A program made the position numbers and the translations under genes. The notes below the pieces were generated by a model. It had not been told where the DNA came from, ran no database searches, and saw nothing but the letters and a program-made list of their open reading frames with translations. Below, piece after piece: positions 28,941-37,685 of a stretch of 64,000 bases of DNA; the stretch's first letter is position 1, and the number at the start of each line of letters is the position of its first letter. The DNA lies in NCBI RefSeq assembly GCF_002954715.1, contig NZ_MSCP01000003.1, positions 33,159 to 97,158 on the forward strand, in the 5' to 3' direction. This stretch comes from Aliivibrio sifiae. Its GTDB lineage: Bacteria; Pseudomonadota; Gammaproteobacteria; Enterobacterales; Vibrionaceae.

Positions 28941-29130
28941 AAACGATACGCTTCGCTGACTAGAGACTTATAAGAGCAAAGAATTCAGATCGGTCGTAAA
29001 CTCCCTGAATTAAACGCTGAAATATCAACGACTACGTCTGAATTCTGCTAGCGAAGCGATCTGAACCCTGTTCTTATAGAAGCGAAGCGCTCTAGATTCT
29101 AGTTAGCGCAGCGTATAGTCTCTATCGTTC
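28938..29130. repeat. Imperfect palindromic repeat between convergent apaH and folA
   Basis: The 18-mer CGCTTCGCTTCTATAAGA of 3918-3935 recurs inverted at 29072-29089, and a related direct form (CGCTTCGCTGAC...TTATAAGAG) lies at 28949-28976. Inverted matches include ATACGCT (28946-28952) with AGCGTAT (29110-29116), TTCAGATCG (28984-28992) with CGATCTGAA (29057-29065), and GAATTCAG (28981-28988) with CTGAATTC (29038-29045). The unit includes the stop codons of both genes and may act as a bidirectional terminator; no clean T run is present. Confidence 0.75.
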
Positions 29131-29601
29131 TAAAACCACAAACTCCATATCGTACTTATTCTTTTCATCTTTCGAATACGTTTCAGAATGAGTCTGCTTC
29201 CAACCCTCACCCCAATCTGGGAATTGAGTATCGCCATTGATGTCAGCATCAATAAAGGTCAGGTATAACTTATCTGCATCAGCAAGACACGCTTGATAAA
29301 TTGAACCACCACCAATAATCATCAGCTCTTCAATATCACCAGCGGCTTGTTTAGCTTCATCAATTGAAGTCACACAAGTAACACCTTCAATATTCAAGTT
29401 CGCATCACGACTTAATACAATATTCAATCGACCTGGTAATGGACGACCAATCGATGCGTAAGTTTTACGCCCCATTACAATTGGTTTACCCATAGTTGAT
29501 TTTTTAAACCATGTGAAATCAGCAGGTAAATGCCATGGCATTTGATTATCAACACCAATAATACGATTCTTTGCCATTGCGGCGATCATGCTAATTTTCA
29601 C
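29122..29601 (-). CDS. folA: Dihydrofolate reductase
   Basis: FolA reduces dihydrofolate to tetrahydrofolate with NADPH and is the trimethoprim target. The 159-residue sequence matches chromosomal enzymes of the E. coli type: IAAMAKNRIIGVDNQMPWHLPADF with the catalytic acid at Asp28, MGRKTYASIGRPLPGR, and ELMIIGGGSIYQACLADADKLYLTFID around the cofactor site. It converges on apaH, a neighbour relation also seen in enterobacteria. Confidence 0.97.
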   Translation of the reverse strand: MKISMIAAMAKNRIIGVDNQMPWHLPADFTWFKKSTMGKPIVMGRKTYASIGRPLPGRLNIVLSRDANLNIEGVTCVTSIDEAKQAAGDIEELMIIGGGSIYQACLADADKLYLTFIDADINGDTQFPDWGEGWKQTHSETYSKDEKNKYDMEFVVLER

Positions 29602-29624
29602 AACTAATCCTTATATATTTAGAT

Positions 29625-30101
29625 CTAAACAATCGACTTTCTACGGTAAAACAGTAACCCTGGCATAGCAAGACCAATTGCTAATGCAGCTATTGTAAAT
29701 AACGTTTTCACTAAATTATCAATCATCAATCCCCACAATTCCGGAGAATAACCGAGGTGGTTAATCTCAACCACAGCAATCATCGCTTTAAAAGCAAAAA
29801 CGCCTGGGATCATAGGGATTAATGCAGCGACGGTAAATACTTTAGGATGAGCAAGAAAACGATGTGACCAATGCACTCCAATCATGCCGACCGTTGTTGC
29901 AGCACATAATGTCGCCCACTCTAATGGCGCACCATAATGCATTAATAAGAATCGAGTTCCATGACCAATAGCACCACCAATTGCACAATATTTTAATGCT
30001 TTTACTGGAACATTAAACACCAAAGCAAAACCGACTGCAGGAATCATCGCGAAAAACATATCGTTCAATAATGCTAGAAATAAATCAAAAAAGGAACTCA
30101 T
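29625..30101 (-). CDS. yjjB: Threonine/serine exporter family, YjjB-like subunit
   Basis: The 158-residue membrane protein has four to five hydrophobic segments and the family pieces IPAVGFALVFNVPVKALKYCAIGGAIGH and AHPKVFTVAALIPMIPGVFAF. An upstream ATG at 30116 has a similar GGAT site, but the ATG at 30101 gives an N-terminus that lines up with E. coli YjjB. Together with the YjjP-like protein encoded 30 nt upstream it forms a split ThrE-type exporter. In E. coli the pair is linked to succinate export; the substrate here is not known. Confidence 0.85.
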   Translation of the reverse strand: MSSFFDLFLALLNDMFFAMIPAVGFALVFNVPVKALKYCAIGGAIGHGTRFLLMHYGAPLEWATLCAATTVGMIGVHWSHRFLAHPKVFTVAALIPMIPGVFAFKAMIAVVEINHLGYSPELWGLMIDNLVKTLFTIAALAIGLAMPGLLFYRRKSIV

Positions 30102-30131
30102 CGTTACACTATCCATTTATAAAAGCATCCA

Positions 30132-30899
30132 TTAGTTAATCCATCCCCATACGCCGACTAAATTCATTGCACCAACAATACCAATGCTGGTTGATAAAGT
30201 AAGTAAGGTAGCAAACGTCCAACGCGCAATTCCCATATTAACGTACCCCTTCACCATATCAGCAACGGCATTAATTAATGGGAAGCCAGGAACAAGCATC
30301 AAAACAGAGGAAGCCATTGCAAGAAAAGGGGTATTACCAATATGGTAGATAACAGCTTGAGAAGAAATAAGCGTGGTTACAAAAGCAGTAATGCCGAAAT
30401 TAAGTAGCGGATTAAAATGTCGATGCCCAATTTCTTGTCGGACGATCATCCCTAAAAAAGAGGCAAGAAAGGTCATCATAAATACAGGCCAATCTCCACC
30501 AGCTAAACGACTAAAGCTAGCACAAGATAAACCGATCATCACAACCACAAGCCAGCGGTTGTATCTTTCTGGGCTAATTGCATCTAATTTCACAGCCGCT
30601 TCATGGCGATCTAATAAGCCTTTTTCAGACATAATACAGATCCTTTGAATTTCAGTAACCGCCCGCATGTTAATCCCGCGATCTGGAGCTCTTCGAGCAG
30701 TCGTCATACAATGTTCATTGATCATTGTTGTGATAACAAGCGAACTGGCTGATAATGAAATCTCCACGTCATCGGCACCTACAGCAAGCCCTAATCGTCG
30801 GCTAACGTCAGAAACTAAACTACTTTCTGCACCATGTTGAAGTAACATCTGCCCAGCTTTAGCGACTAAACGTGATATTTCCCTTTGTTTTTCGTCCAT
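30132..30899 (-). CDS. yjjP: Threonine/serine exporter family, YjjP-like subunit
   Basis: The 255-residue protein has a soluble N-terminal part (about 1-110; LLQHGAESSLVSDVSRRLGLAVGADDVEISLS) followed by five predicted TM helices (WLVVVMIGLSCASF, VFMMTFLASFLGMIV, ITAFVTTLISSQAVI, FLAMASSVLMLVPGFPLINAVADM, TFATLLTLSTSIGIVGAMNLVGVWGW). The PGFPLINAVADM helix is the hallmark of this family. It is upstream of yjjB in a two-gene unit. Confidence 0.87.
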   Translation of the reverse strand: MDEKQREISRLVAKAGQMLLQHGAESSLVSDVSRRLGLAVGADDVEISLSASSLVITTMINEHCMTTARRAPDRGINMRAVTEIQRICIMSEKGLLDRHEAAVKLDAISPERYNRWLVVVMIGLSCASFSRLAGGDWPVFMMTFLASFLGMIVRQEIGHRHFNPLLNFGITAFVTTLISSQAVIYHIGNTPFLAMASSVLMLVPGFPLINAVADMVKGYVNMGIARWTFATLLTLSTSIGIVGAMNLVGVWGWIN

Positions 30900-30969
30900 T
30901 TTCTTCGTAATAGTTAACTAAATGAACCTCTATTCTATGCTATTCATTTCTATCTTTAATGACTTAAAT

Positions 30970-30998
30970 AAAAAAAACCGCAACAAGTGCGGTTTTTT
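30970..30998 (-). terminator. Terminator of obgE, also readable on the plus strand
   Basis: AAAAAACCGCA pairs with TGCGGTTTTTT around ACAAG, with T or A tracts on both sides. It lies just beyond the obgE stop codon. Confidence 0.9.
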
Positions 30999-31021
30999 AT
31001 AATAATTATCTTGATTAAGAC

Positions 31022-32230
<1,209 letters not shown>

Positions 32231-32431
32231 TCATTAACTGTTCTATTCTGATACAGATTATTTCTCTGCAAATCAAAATGACATTATGAGAGTGGATCTT
32301 CTATGATCTTTACGCTACGTAATATATCAATATAGTCACTAGGTAAGTATTCTAGCATTTAAACTCATTAGTTATACCAACCTAAAAGAAGTATAAACGA
32401 CAAAATAATTAACTGGTGACTATCCATAAAT

Positions 32432-32460
32432 AAAAAGCCCCGCCAAGTGGCAGGGCTTTT
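32432..32460 (-). terminator. Terminator of rplU-rpmA
   Basis: AAAAGCCC.GCC pairs with GGC.GGGCTTTT (one mismatch) around AAGT, with T residues after it on the minus strand, 21 nt beyond rpmA. It separates rpmA from obgE. Confidence 0.88.
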
Positions 32461-32481
32461 AAAATTAGTTTTTAAAAACGA

Positions 32482-32739
32482 TTATTCAGCGTCGATAGAA
32501 ACGAATTTACGGTTTTTAGGACCTTTAACTTCAAACTTCACTTTACCTTCAGATAGAGCGAAAAGAGTATGGTCTTTACCGATGCCTACGTTAGTACCAG
32601 CGTGGAATTTAGTACCACGTTGACGTACGATGATGTTACCTGCAAGAACAGATTCGCCACCGAAACGCTTAACACCAAGACGTTTACTTTCTGAATCGCG
32701 GCCGTTACGAGTAGAACCGCCAGCTTTTTTATGTGCCAT
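32482..32739 (-). CDS. rpmA: 50S ribosomal protein L27
   Basis: L27 reaches the peptidyl-transferase centre with its N-terminal tail. The 85-residue protein begins [16 protein letters not shown], without the cleaved N-terminal extension of Firmicutes, and has the usual [15 protein letters not shown] core. It follows rplU by 17 nt, the conserved pair. Confidence 0.98.
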   Translation of the reverse strand: MAHKKAGGSTRNGRDSESKRLGVKRFGGESVLAGNIIVRQRGTKFHAGTNVGIGKDHTLFALSEGKVKFEVKGPKNRKFVSIDAE

Positions 32740-32756
32740 TTGTTATTCTCCTTAAA

Positions 32757-33068
32757 TTAAGCGCTGATGCCAGTGATTCTGACTTCAGTGAACCATTGAC
32801 GATGGCCCTGTTGCTTACGAGAATGCTTACGACGACGGAACTTAACGATTTTAATTTTATCGCCACGACCGTGCTGAACTACTTCCGCAGTTACTTTACC
32901 GCCAGCTACTAAAGGTGCACCAACAGTGATTTCTTCACCGTTAGCAATCATAAGAACGTTGTCGAAATCAACTGTTGCGCCAGTCTCAACGTCTAATTTT
33001 TCCAAGCGAAGAGTTTGACCTTCACTTACACGGTGTTGTTTACCACCAGATTGGAAAACAGCGTACAT
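32757..33068 (-). CDS. rplU: 50S ribosomal protein L21
   Basis: The 103-residue protein matches L21 in length and sequence: [14 protein letters not shown] at the start, the [21 protein letters not shown] segment that binds 23S rRNA, and a TxVRITGI end. It heads rplU-rpmA and is divergent from ispB across 276 bp, as in E. coli. Confidence 0.98.
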   Translation of the reverse strand: MYAVFQSGGKQHRVSEGQTLRLEKLDVETGATVDFDNVLMIANGEEITVGAPLVAGGKVTAEVVQHGRGDKIKIVKFRRRKHSRKQQGHRQWFTEVRITGISA

Positions 33069-33344
33069 ATTTTACTCCGCTACTTTCGCACTACCATTTA
33101 ATTTGTTTACTCAACAATTTTGGTGTGCGTTAAACTTGTCATCAATAGGGCGTGGATTCTACGCGAATGATTTCAATCTGACAACCCAAAATTGAAGAAA
33201 AATGATGAAAAGATAAACGAAATAGTCAATCGGCTAAAAGAGAGGAATTTTCGACTGTATTGCGACCCTCAATTTAGTGTATTATTTATGTAATCACTTA
33301 TTACAATAAAGCCTAACTTAGGCCCTAACCTTGCTGGAAGAATA

Positions 33345-34316
33345 ATGGATTTTAAAGCTATCCAAGCCCTCACGGCTGATGACATGGCAATCGTAAATGA
33401 GACCATCCTAGCTCAACTGAATTCAGATGTTGCGCTGATCAACCAACTTGGTTTCTACATTGTAAGCGGCGGCGGTAAACGCTTGCGTCCTGTGCTTGCC
33501 ATTTTATCTGCAAAAGCACTTGGATACGAAGGCAAAGACCACACAATGGCAGCTGCCTTTATTGAATTTATTCACACGGCAACATTACTTCATGATGACG
33601 TTGTCGATGAATCAGATATGCGTCGTGGCAAAGCTACAGCTAATGCCGAATTTGGCAATGCAGCAAGCGTACTCGTTGGCGATTTTATTTACACCCGTTC
33701 GTTCCAAATGATGACGAGTTTGGGATCCATAAAGATCCTTAGTTTAATGAGTGAGTCAGTTAATGTGATCGCAGAAGGTGAAGTTCTTCAACTAATGAAT
33801 TGCAATGATCCTAATACGACTGAAGAAAGTTACATGCAAGTAATCTATTCTAAAACAGCTCGCTTATTTGAAGCCGCTACTCAGATCGGCGCGATCCTAA
33901 ATGACGCACCACAAGAGATCGAAACCGCATTACAAAACTACGGTAAATATTTAGGCACTGCTTTCCAATTGATCGATGACGTGATGGATTACACTTCAGA
34001 TGGCGAAGATATGGGCAAAAATGTCGGAGACGATCTTGCTGAAGGTAAACCGACACTTCCTTTACTACATGCGATGAATCATGGTAATGCAGAACAAGCA
34101 GCAATGATCCGTGAAGCAATCGAAAAAGGCAATGGTCTAGATAAATTAGAACCTATCCTTGCCTGCATGAAAGAAGTTGGATCATTAGAATACACAAAGA
34201 AAAAAGCAGATGAAGAAGCGGATAAAGCCATTGAAGAGTTAGCCGTATTACCTGAATCTGAATACAAAGAAGCATTGAAGACGTTGGCACACTTAGCCGT
34301 TAAACGCAGTAAATAA
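33345..34316 (+). CDS. ispB: Octaprenyl diphosphate synthase
   Basis: IspB builds the polyprenyl side chain of ubiquinone and menaquinone from farnesyl diphosphate and isopentenyl diphosphate. The 323-residue trans-prenyltransferase has GGGKRLRPVLAIL, the first aspartate-rich motif in LLHDDVVDESDMRRGK, and the second in FQLIDDVMDYTSD. Chain length cannot be proved from sequence; octaprenyl is inferred from family and from divergence from rplU, as in E. coli. The upstream gap has TTGCGA at about 33261 and AT-rich sequence, but no confident promoter. Confidence 0.95.
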   Translation: MDFKAIQALTADDMAIVNETILAQLNSDVALINQLGFYIVSGGGKRLRPVLAILSAKALGYEGKDHTMAAAFIEFIHTATLLHDDVVDESDMRRGKATANAEFGNAASVLVGDFIYTRSFQMMTSLGSIKILSLMSESVNVIAEGEVLQLMNCNDPNTTEESYMQVIYSKTARLFEAATQIGAILNDAPQEIETALQNYGKYLGTAFQLIDDVMDYTSDGEDMGKNVGDDLAEGKPTLPLLHAMNHGNAEQAAMIREAIEKGNGLDKLEPILACMKEVGSLEYTKKKADEEADKAIEELAVLPESEYKEALKTLAHLAVKRSK

Positions 34317-34336
34317 TACTACGCTTAAAGAAAATA

Positions 34337-34368
34337 AAAAGGGCAGATAAATAACTATCTGCCCTTTT
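34337..34368. terminator. Bidirectional terminator between ispB and mdh
   Basis: A 13-bp perfect stem (34337-34349 with 34356-34368; AAAAGGGCAGATA/TATCTGCCCTTTT) has a six-nt loop and A/T arms that serve either direction. Confidence 0.9.
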
Positions 34369-34392
34369 CTCTTTCAATTACTTTAATTCTTG

Positions 34393-35328
34393 TTATTTAA
34401 CGAATTCTTCACCAATCGAAATATCACCTTTCAGTGTATCTAACATACTATCAAGTGCTTCTTGTTCAAATGCGCTCAACGCACCATAAGACTGAATTTC
34501 TTCAACCCCATTTTTACCAAGTAAAATTGGTTGTGCGAAGAAACGAGCGTGTTCGCCATTACCTTCAACATACGCACATTCAACAACACCTTTCTCACCA
34601 CTTAATGCTTTCACTAGTGATAGACCAAAACGACATGCCGCTTGACCCATTGAAAGTGTCGCAGAACCACCACCGGCTTTTGCTTCAACAACTTCCGTTC
34701 CTGCATTTTGAATGCGAGGAGTTAGTGCCGCAACTTCTTCAGCAGTAAACTCGACACCTTCAACTTGAGAAAGAAGAGGAAGAATAGTTACGCCTGAGTG
34801 ACCACCGATAACTGGTACGCGGATCTCGCCTGGATCTTTGTCTTTTAATTCAGCAACAAACGTTTCTGAACGGATCACATCCAGTGTTGTTACACCAAAC
34901 AATTTATTTTTATCGTATACACCCGCCTTCTTTAATACTTCAGCAGCAATCGCAACGGTTGTATTTACCGGGTTAGTAATAATACCAATACATGCATTTG
35001 GACATGTCACTGCAATTTTTTCAGCTAATGACTTAACAATACCTGCATTAATATTGAAAAGATCTGAGCGATCCATACCAGGTTTACGAGCAACACCTGC
35101 AGAAATTAAAACGACGTCTGCATTATCAAGAGCCGGCGTAGGATCTTCACCGCAATATCCTTTGATAGAAACTGGCGTTGGGATGTGACTAAGATCCGCA
35201 GCAACACCTGGTGTTACCGGAGCAATATCATAAAGAGCAAGATCAGATCCTGCTGGTAATCGATTCTTAAGAAGTAATGCTAACGCTTGTCCGATGCCTC
35301 CTGCGGCGCCAATAACAGCAACTTTCAT
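34393..35328 (-). CDS. mdh: Malate dehydrogenase
   Basis: Mdh interconverts malate and oxaloacetate with NAD in the TCA cycle. The 311-residue sequence is the enterobacterial/vibrio dimeric form: nucleotide loop [14 protein letters not shown] at 7-20, substrate arginine loop [24 protein letters not shown], and the catalytic histidine in [13 protein letters not shown]. It is divergent from argR across a 333-bp regulatory gap, the same pairing as in E. coli. Confidence 0.98.
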   Translation of the reverse strand: MKVAVIGAAGGIGQALALLLKNRLPAGSDLALYDIAPVTPGVAADLSHIPTPVSIKGYCGEDPTPALDNADVVLISAGVARKPGMDRSDLFNINAGIVKSLAEKIAVTCPNACIGIITNPVNTTVAIAAEVLKKAGVYDKNKLFGVTTLDVIRSETFVAELKDKDPGEIRVPVIGGHSGVTILPLLSQVEGVEFTAEEVAALTPRIQNAGTEVVEAKAGGGSATLSMGQAACRFGLSLVKALSGEKGVVECAYVEGNGEHARFFAQPILLGKNGVEEIQSYGALSAFEQEALDSMLDTLKGDISIGEEFVK

Positions 35329-35661
35329 GTTCTTTCTCCTTGAGTAGTAGAGGTATATTTTTATTATTAATTTACTTTCAAACTGAAAGTGACGTTATAG
35401 CAAGCTCAAATGAAATTCAATGCTATTTGCTTCGCTTTGCGACCTTACGCAATGACATCCGAACCAAGCCATAAATTGAACGCGACTCTACTTGCATTTA
35501 TCCTTGCTTGTAAATGAAATTGTCTAGCGAATTAGAGATCTTGAACAAAAATAAATGAATAATTCATGAGTAAGTATTCACATAAATGCCATTTTGATTT
35601 GGTTATACGTAAATAATTATGCGAGAATAGTCGTAATTATTGCAAAAAGAATCAAAACATC
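35329..35661. promoter_or_regulatory. Divergent mdh/argR control region
   Basis: The 333-bp gap has no gene. On the mdh side a perfect 7-bp inverted repeat with a 3-nt spacer, ACTTTCA-aac-TGAAAGT, lies at 35374-35390, about 46 bp before the mdh start. On the argR side an ARG-box-like site is at 35565-35582. The middle (35400-35540) shows no feature I can name. Promoters were not identified with confidence. Confidence 0.5.
35565..35582 (+). promoter_or_regulatory. Candidate ARG box (ArgR operator) upstream of argR
   Basis: CATGAGTAAGTATTCACA matches the TGAAT-4-ATTCA operator pattern with one mismatch in the left arm. A further left arm, TGAAT, starts 11 nt upstream at 35556. Autoregulation of argR is known in E. 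coli, which makes the placement sensible, but the match is not strong enough to be certain. Confidence 0.45.
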
Positions 35662-36132
35662 ATGCGAAATAATGAAAAGCAAGAACTACTAGTTAAAGAA
35701 TTTAAATCCATTCTTAAAGCAGAACGATTTGGTTCTCAAGGTGAAATTGTTGATGCTCTTCGAATCTCAGGTTTCGATAACATTAATCAATCAAAAGTAT
35801 CCCGAATGCTGACTAAATTTGGTGCTGTACGTACCCGCAATGCAAAAATGGAGATGGTGTATTGCCTTCCTATTGAGCTTGGTGTTCCTACCGTTTCTAG
35901 TTCTTTACGTGAACTTGTTATGGATATTGATTACAACAATGCTCTAGTAGTCATTCATACAGGACCGGGGGCAGCTCAATTAATTGCTCGCTTATTAGAT
36001 TCCTTAGGTAAATCTGAAGGTATTTTAGGCGTCGTTGCTGGTGATGATACAATCTTTATTACACCGACAAGAAACATTGAAGTCTCGAAGTTATTCGATT
36101 CTGTCTGTGACCTATTTGAATACAGCATTTAA
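35662..36132 (+). CDS. argR: Arginine repressor
   Basis: ArgR is a hexameric, arginine-dependent repressor of arginine biosynthesis genes and an accessory factor in plasmid dimer resolution. The 156-residue protein has the N-terminal winged helix (about 1-78; [15 protein letters not shown] and [13 protein letters not shown]) and the C-terminal oligomerisation/arginine-binding domain with [15 protein letters not shown] and [11 protein letters not shown]. Length matches E. coli ArgR. Confidence 0.98.
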   Translation: MRNNEKQELLVKEFKSILKAERFGSQGEIVDALRISGFDNINQSKVSRMLTKFGAVRTRNAKMEMVYCLPIELGVPTVSSSLRELVMDIDYNNALVVIHTGPGAAQLIARLLDSLGKSEGILGVVAGDDTIFITPTRNIEVSKLFDSVCDLFEYSI

Positions 36133-36479
36133 ATCTATACTCTTTTTAAAGGTCGTTTTCTCTTATAAAGCGACCTTATTCCTACATATTCTCCCCAACC
36201 AAACTCATTAATAAATATTGCAGAAATGTTAAAGCGACACATTATGCTAATTATTAATAGAATCAATAGTTATTTATTTCACAGTTTTGATATAATTTAA
36301 TTAACACTATTTTAAAAAGTGCGCATTAGTTTGCTATCATTCACACGCCATTTCTGTAACAGGAAATTTAAAACACTTCACAATGAGGTGAATAAATACG
36401 GTTTCTTACTCTCATTCTCTCTTACTTTTAGAGAGCATTTAAATGAGTAAAGAAACACAATAATAAGGAAAGGAATAAC
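36133..36479 (+). promoter_or_regulatory. Intergenic region between argR and the TAXI gene, with structured leader
   Basis: No substantial gene lies here. A hairpin (AAGGTCG 36149-36155 with CGACCTT 36171-36177) may end argR transcripts, though its T run is short. A TATAAT at 36291-36296 has no good -35 partner. Near the TAXI gene are two inverted repeats: TTCAC/GTGAA at 36377-36392 and a larger one at 36411-36447 (CTCATTCTCTCT with AGAGAG and AATGAG around a bulge). The start of a six-codon ORF (36443-36463) lies in its 3' arm. Confidence 0.5.
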
Positions 36480-37454
36480 ATGGCATTAAAAAACTTAATT
36501 AAAGCAAGTGCTATTGCTGCAGCAATGCTTGGTGCAGGCATGAGCTCTGCAAGTGCTCAGGATTTCATTACTATTGGAACAGGCTCAGTAACAGGTGTTT
36601 ATTACCCAACGGGTGGTGCTATCTGTAAATTAGTGAATAAAGACCGTAAAGAACATAATGTTCGCTGTTCTGTAGAATCGACGGGCGGTTCTATCTATAA
36701 CGTAAATACTATCCGTTCAGGCGAACTAGATTTTGGTATCGTACAATCAGATTGGCAGTACCATGGCTACAACGGTACAAGTAAATTTGAAGCTCAAGGC
36801 CCTTACAAGAAACTGCGTGCGATGTTCTCTCTTCATACAGAACCTTTTAACATCATCGCTCGTACAGATTCAGGCATTAACAACGTTGCTGACCTTGAAG
36901 GTAAACGTGTAAACATTGGTAATCCTGGTTCTGGTGACCGTGCAACGATGGGTGTTGTAATGGATGCTATGGGTTGGACAAATGATAGCTTTAAACTTGC
37001 TTCTGAACTGAAGGGGTCTGAGCGTTCTCAAGCTCTTTGTGATAACAAAATTGATGCATTTATCTATATGGTTGGTCACCCAAATGGTTCAATCAAAGAA
37101 GCTACAACATCATGTGATGCGAAACTAGTATCAGCGACAGGTCCTAAGATTGATAAGATCGTTGCTGATAACCCTTACTATGCATACAGCACAGTTCCTG
37201 CTGGCATGTACCGTGGTACTGAAGGTGATGTAAATAGCTTCGGTGTAGCTGCAACAATGGTAACAACATCAGATGTTTCAGATGAAGTTGCTTACAGCGT
37301 AGCAAAAGCAGTATTTGAGAACTTTGATACATTCAAACGCCTTCACCCTGCATTTGCAACCTTAAAAAAAGAAGACATGGTTAAAGCAGGTCTTTCTATT
37401 CCGCTGCACCCTGGTGCTGTGAAATATTACAAAGAAGTTGGTCTACTAAAATAG
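36480..37454 (+). CDS. TAXI-family TRAP transporter periplasmic solute-binding protein
   Basis: The 324-residue protein has a signal peptide (about 1-26, ending SSASA) and the TAXI binding-protein fold: ITIGTGSVTGVYYPTGGAICKLVN, STGGSIYNVNTIRSGELDFGIVQSDW, and GSGDRATMGVVMDAMGW. It delivers a carboxylate-type ligand to a TRAP permease driven by an ion gradient; glutamate or 2-oxoglutarate-like ligands are common for the family, but the ligand here is unknown. GGAAAGGAATAAC provides a strong ribosome-binding site. The permease gene follows after 231 bp that contain an intercistronic hairpin, as suits a binding protein needed in excess. Confidence 0.92.
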   Translation: MALKNLIKASAIAAAMLGAGMSSASAQDFITIGTGSVTGVYYPTGGAICKLVNKDRKEHNVRCSVESTGGSIYNVNTIRSGELDFGIVQSDWQYHGYNGTSKFEAQGPYKKLRAMFSLHTEPFNIIARTDSGINNVADLEGKRVNIGNPGSGDRATMGVVMDAMGWTNDSFKLASELKGSERSQALCDNKIDAFIYMVGHPNGSIKEATTSCDAKLVSATGPKIDKIVADNPYYAYSTVPAGMYRGTEGDVNSFGVAATMVTTSDVSDEVAYSVAKAVFENFDTFKRLHPAFATLKKEDMVKAGLSIPLHPGAVKYYKEVGLLK

Positions 37455-37502
37455 TTTTTCTTCTACACGCGTAACTTTTAATAAGTAACGTGACTATAAA
37501 GC

Positions 37503-37524
37503 GAAGAGGCCAAATGGTCTCTTC
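37503..37524 (+). terminator. Intercistronic hairpin between TAXI protein and permease genes
   Basis: GAAGAGGCC pairs with GGTCTCTTC (one G-U) around AAAT, a 9-bp stem, followed by CTTTCTTCGC instead of a clean T run. It could be a leaky terminator or an mRNA 3'-end stabiliser for the binding-protein message. Confidence 0.5.
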
Positions 37525-37685
37525 CTTTCTTCGCTACACTCCCTGATCTGTCCATGCAACGGATAACAATCAATAATAAAACGGATTTGAAGATCGGTTC
37601 TTTTTAGCCTATATATTGGCTTATATTCAGTAATCTAATACTTAATGATTGAGTGTTAGGTTCGACCATCACTAAGGAAAAGTAC

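Noticed and set aside
34434-34748. 104-codon ORF antisense to mdh
   Set aside because: Shadow frame, rich in His/Gln/Leu from reverse-strand codons; mdh is certain.
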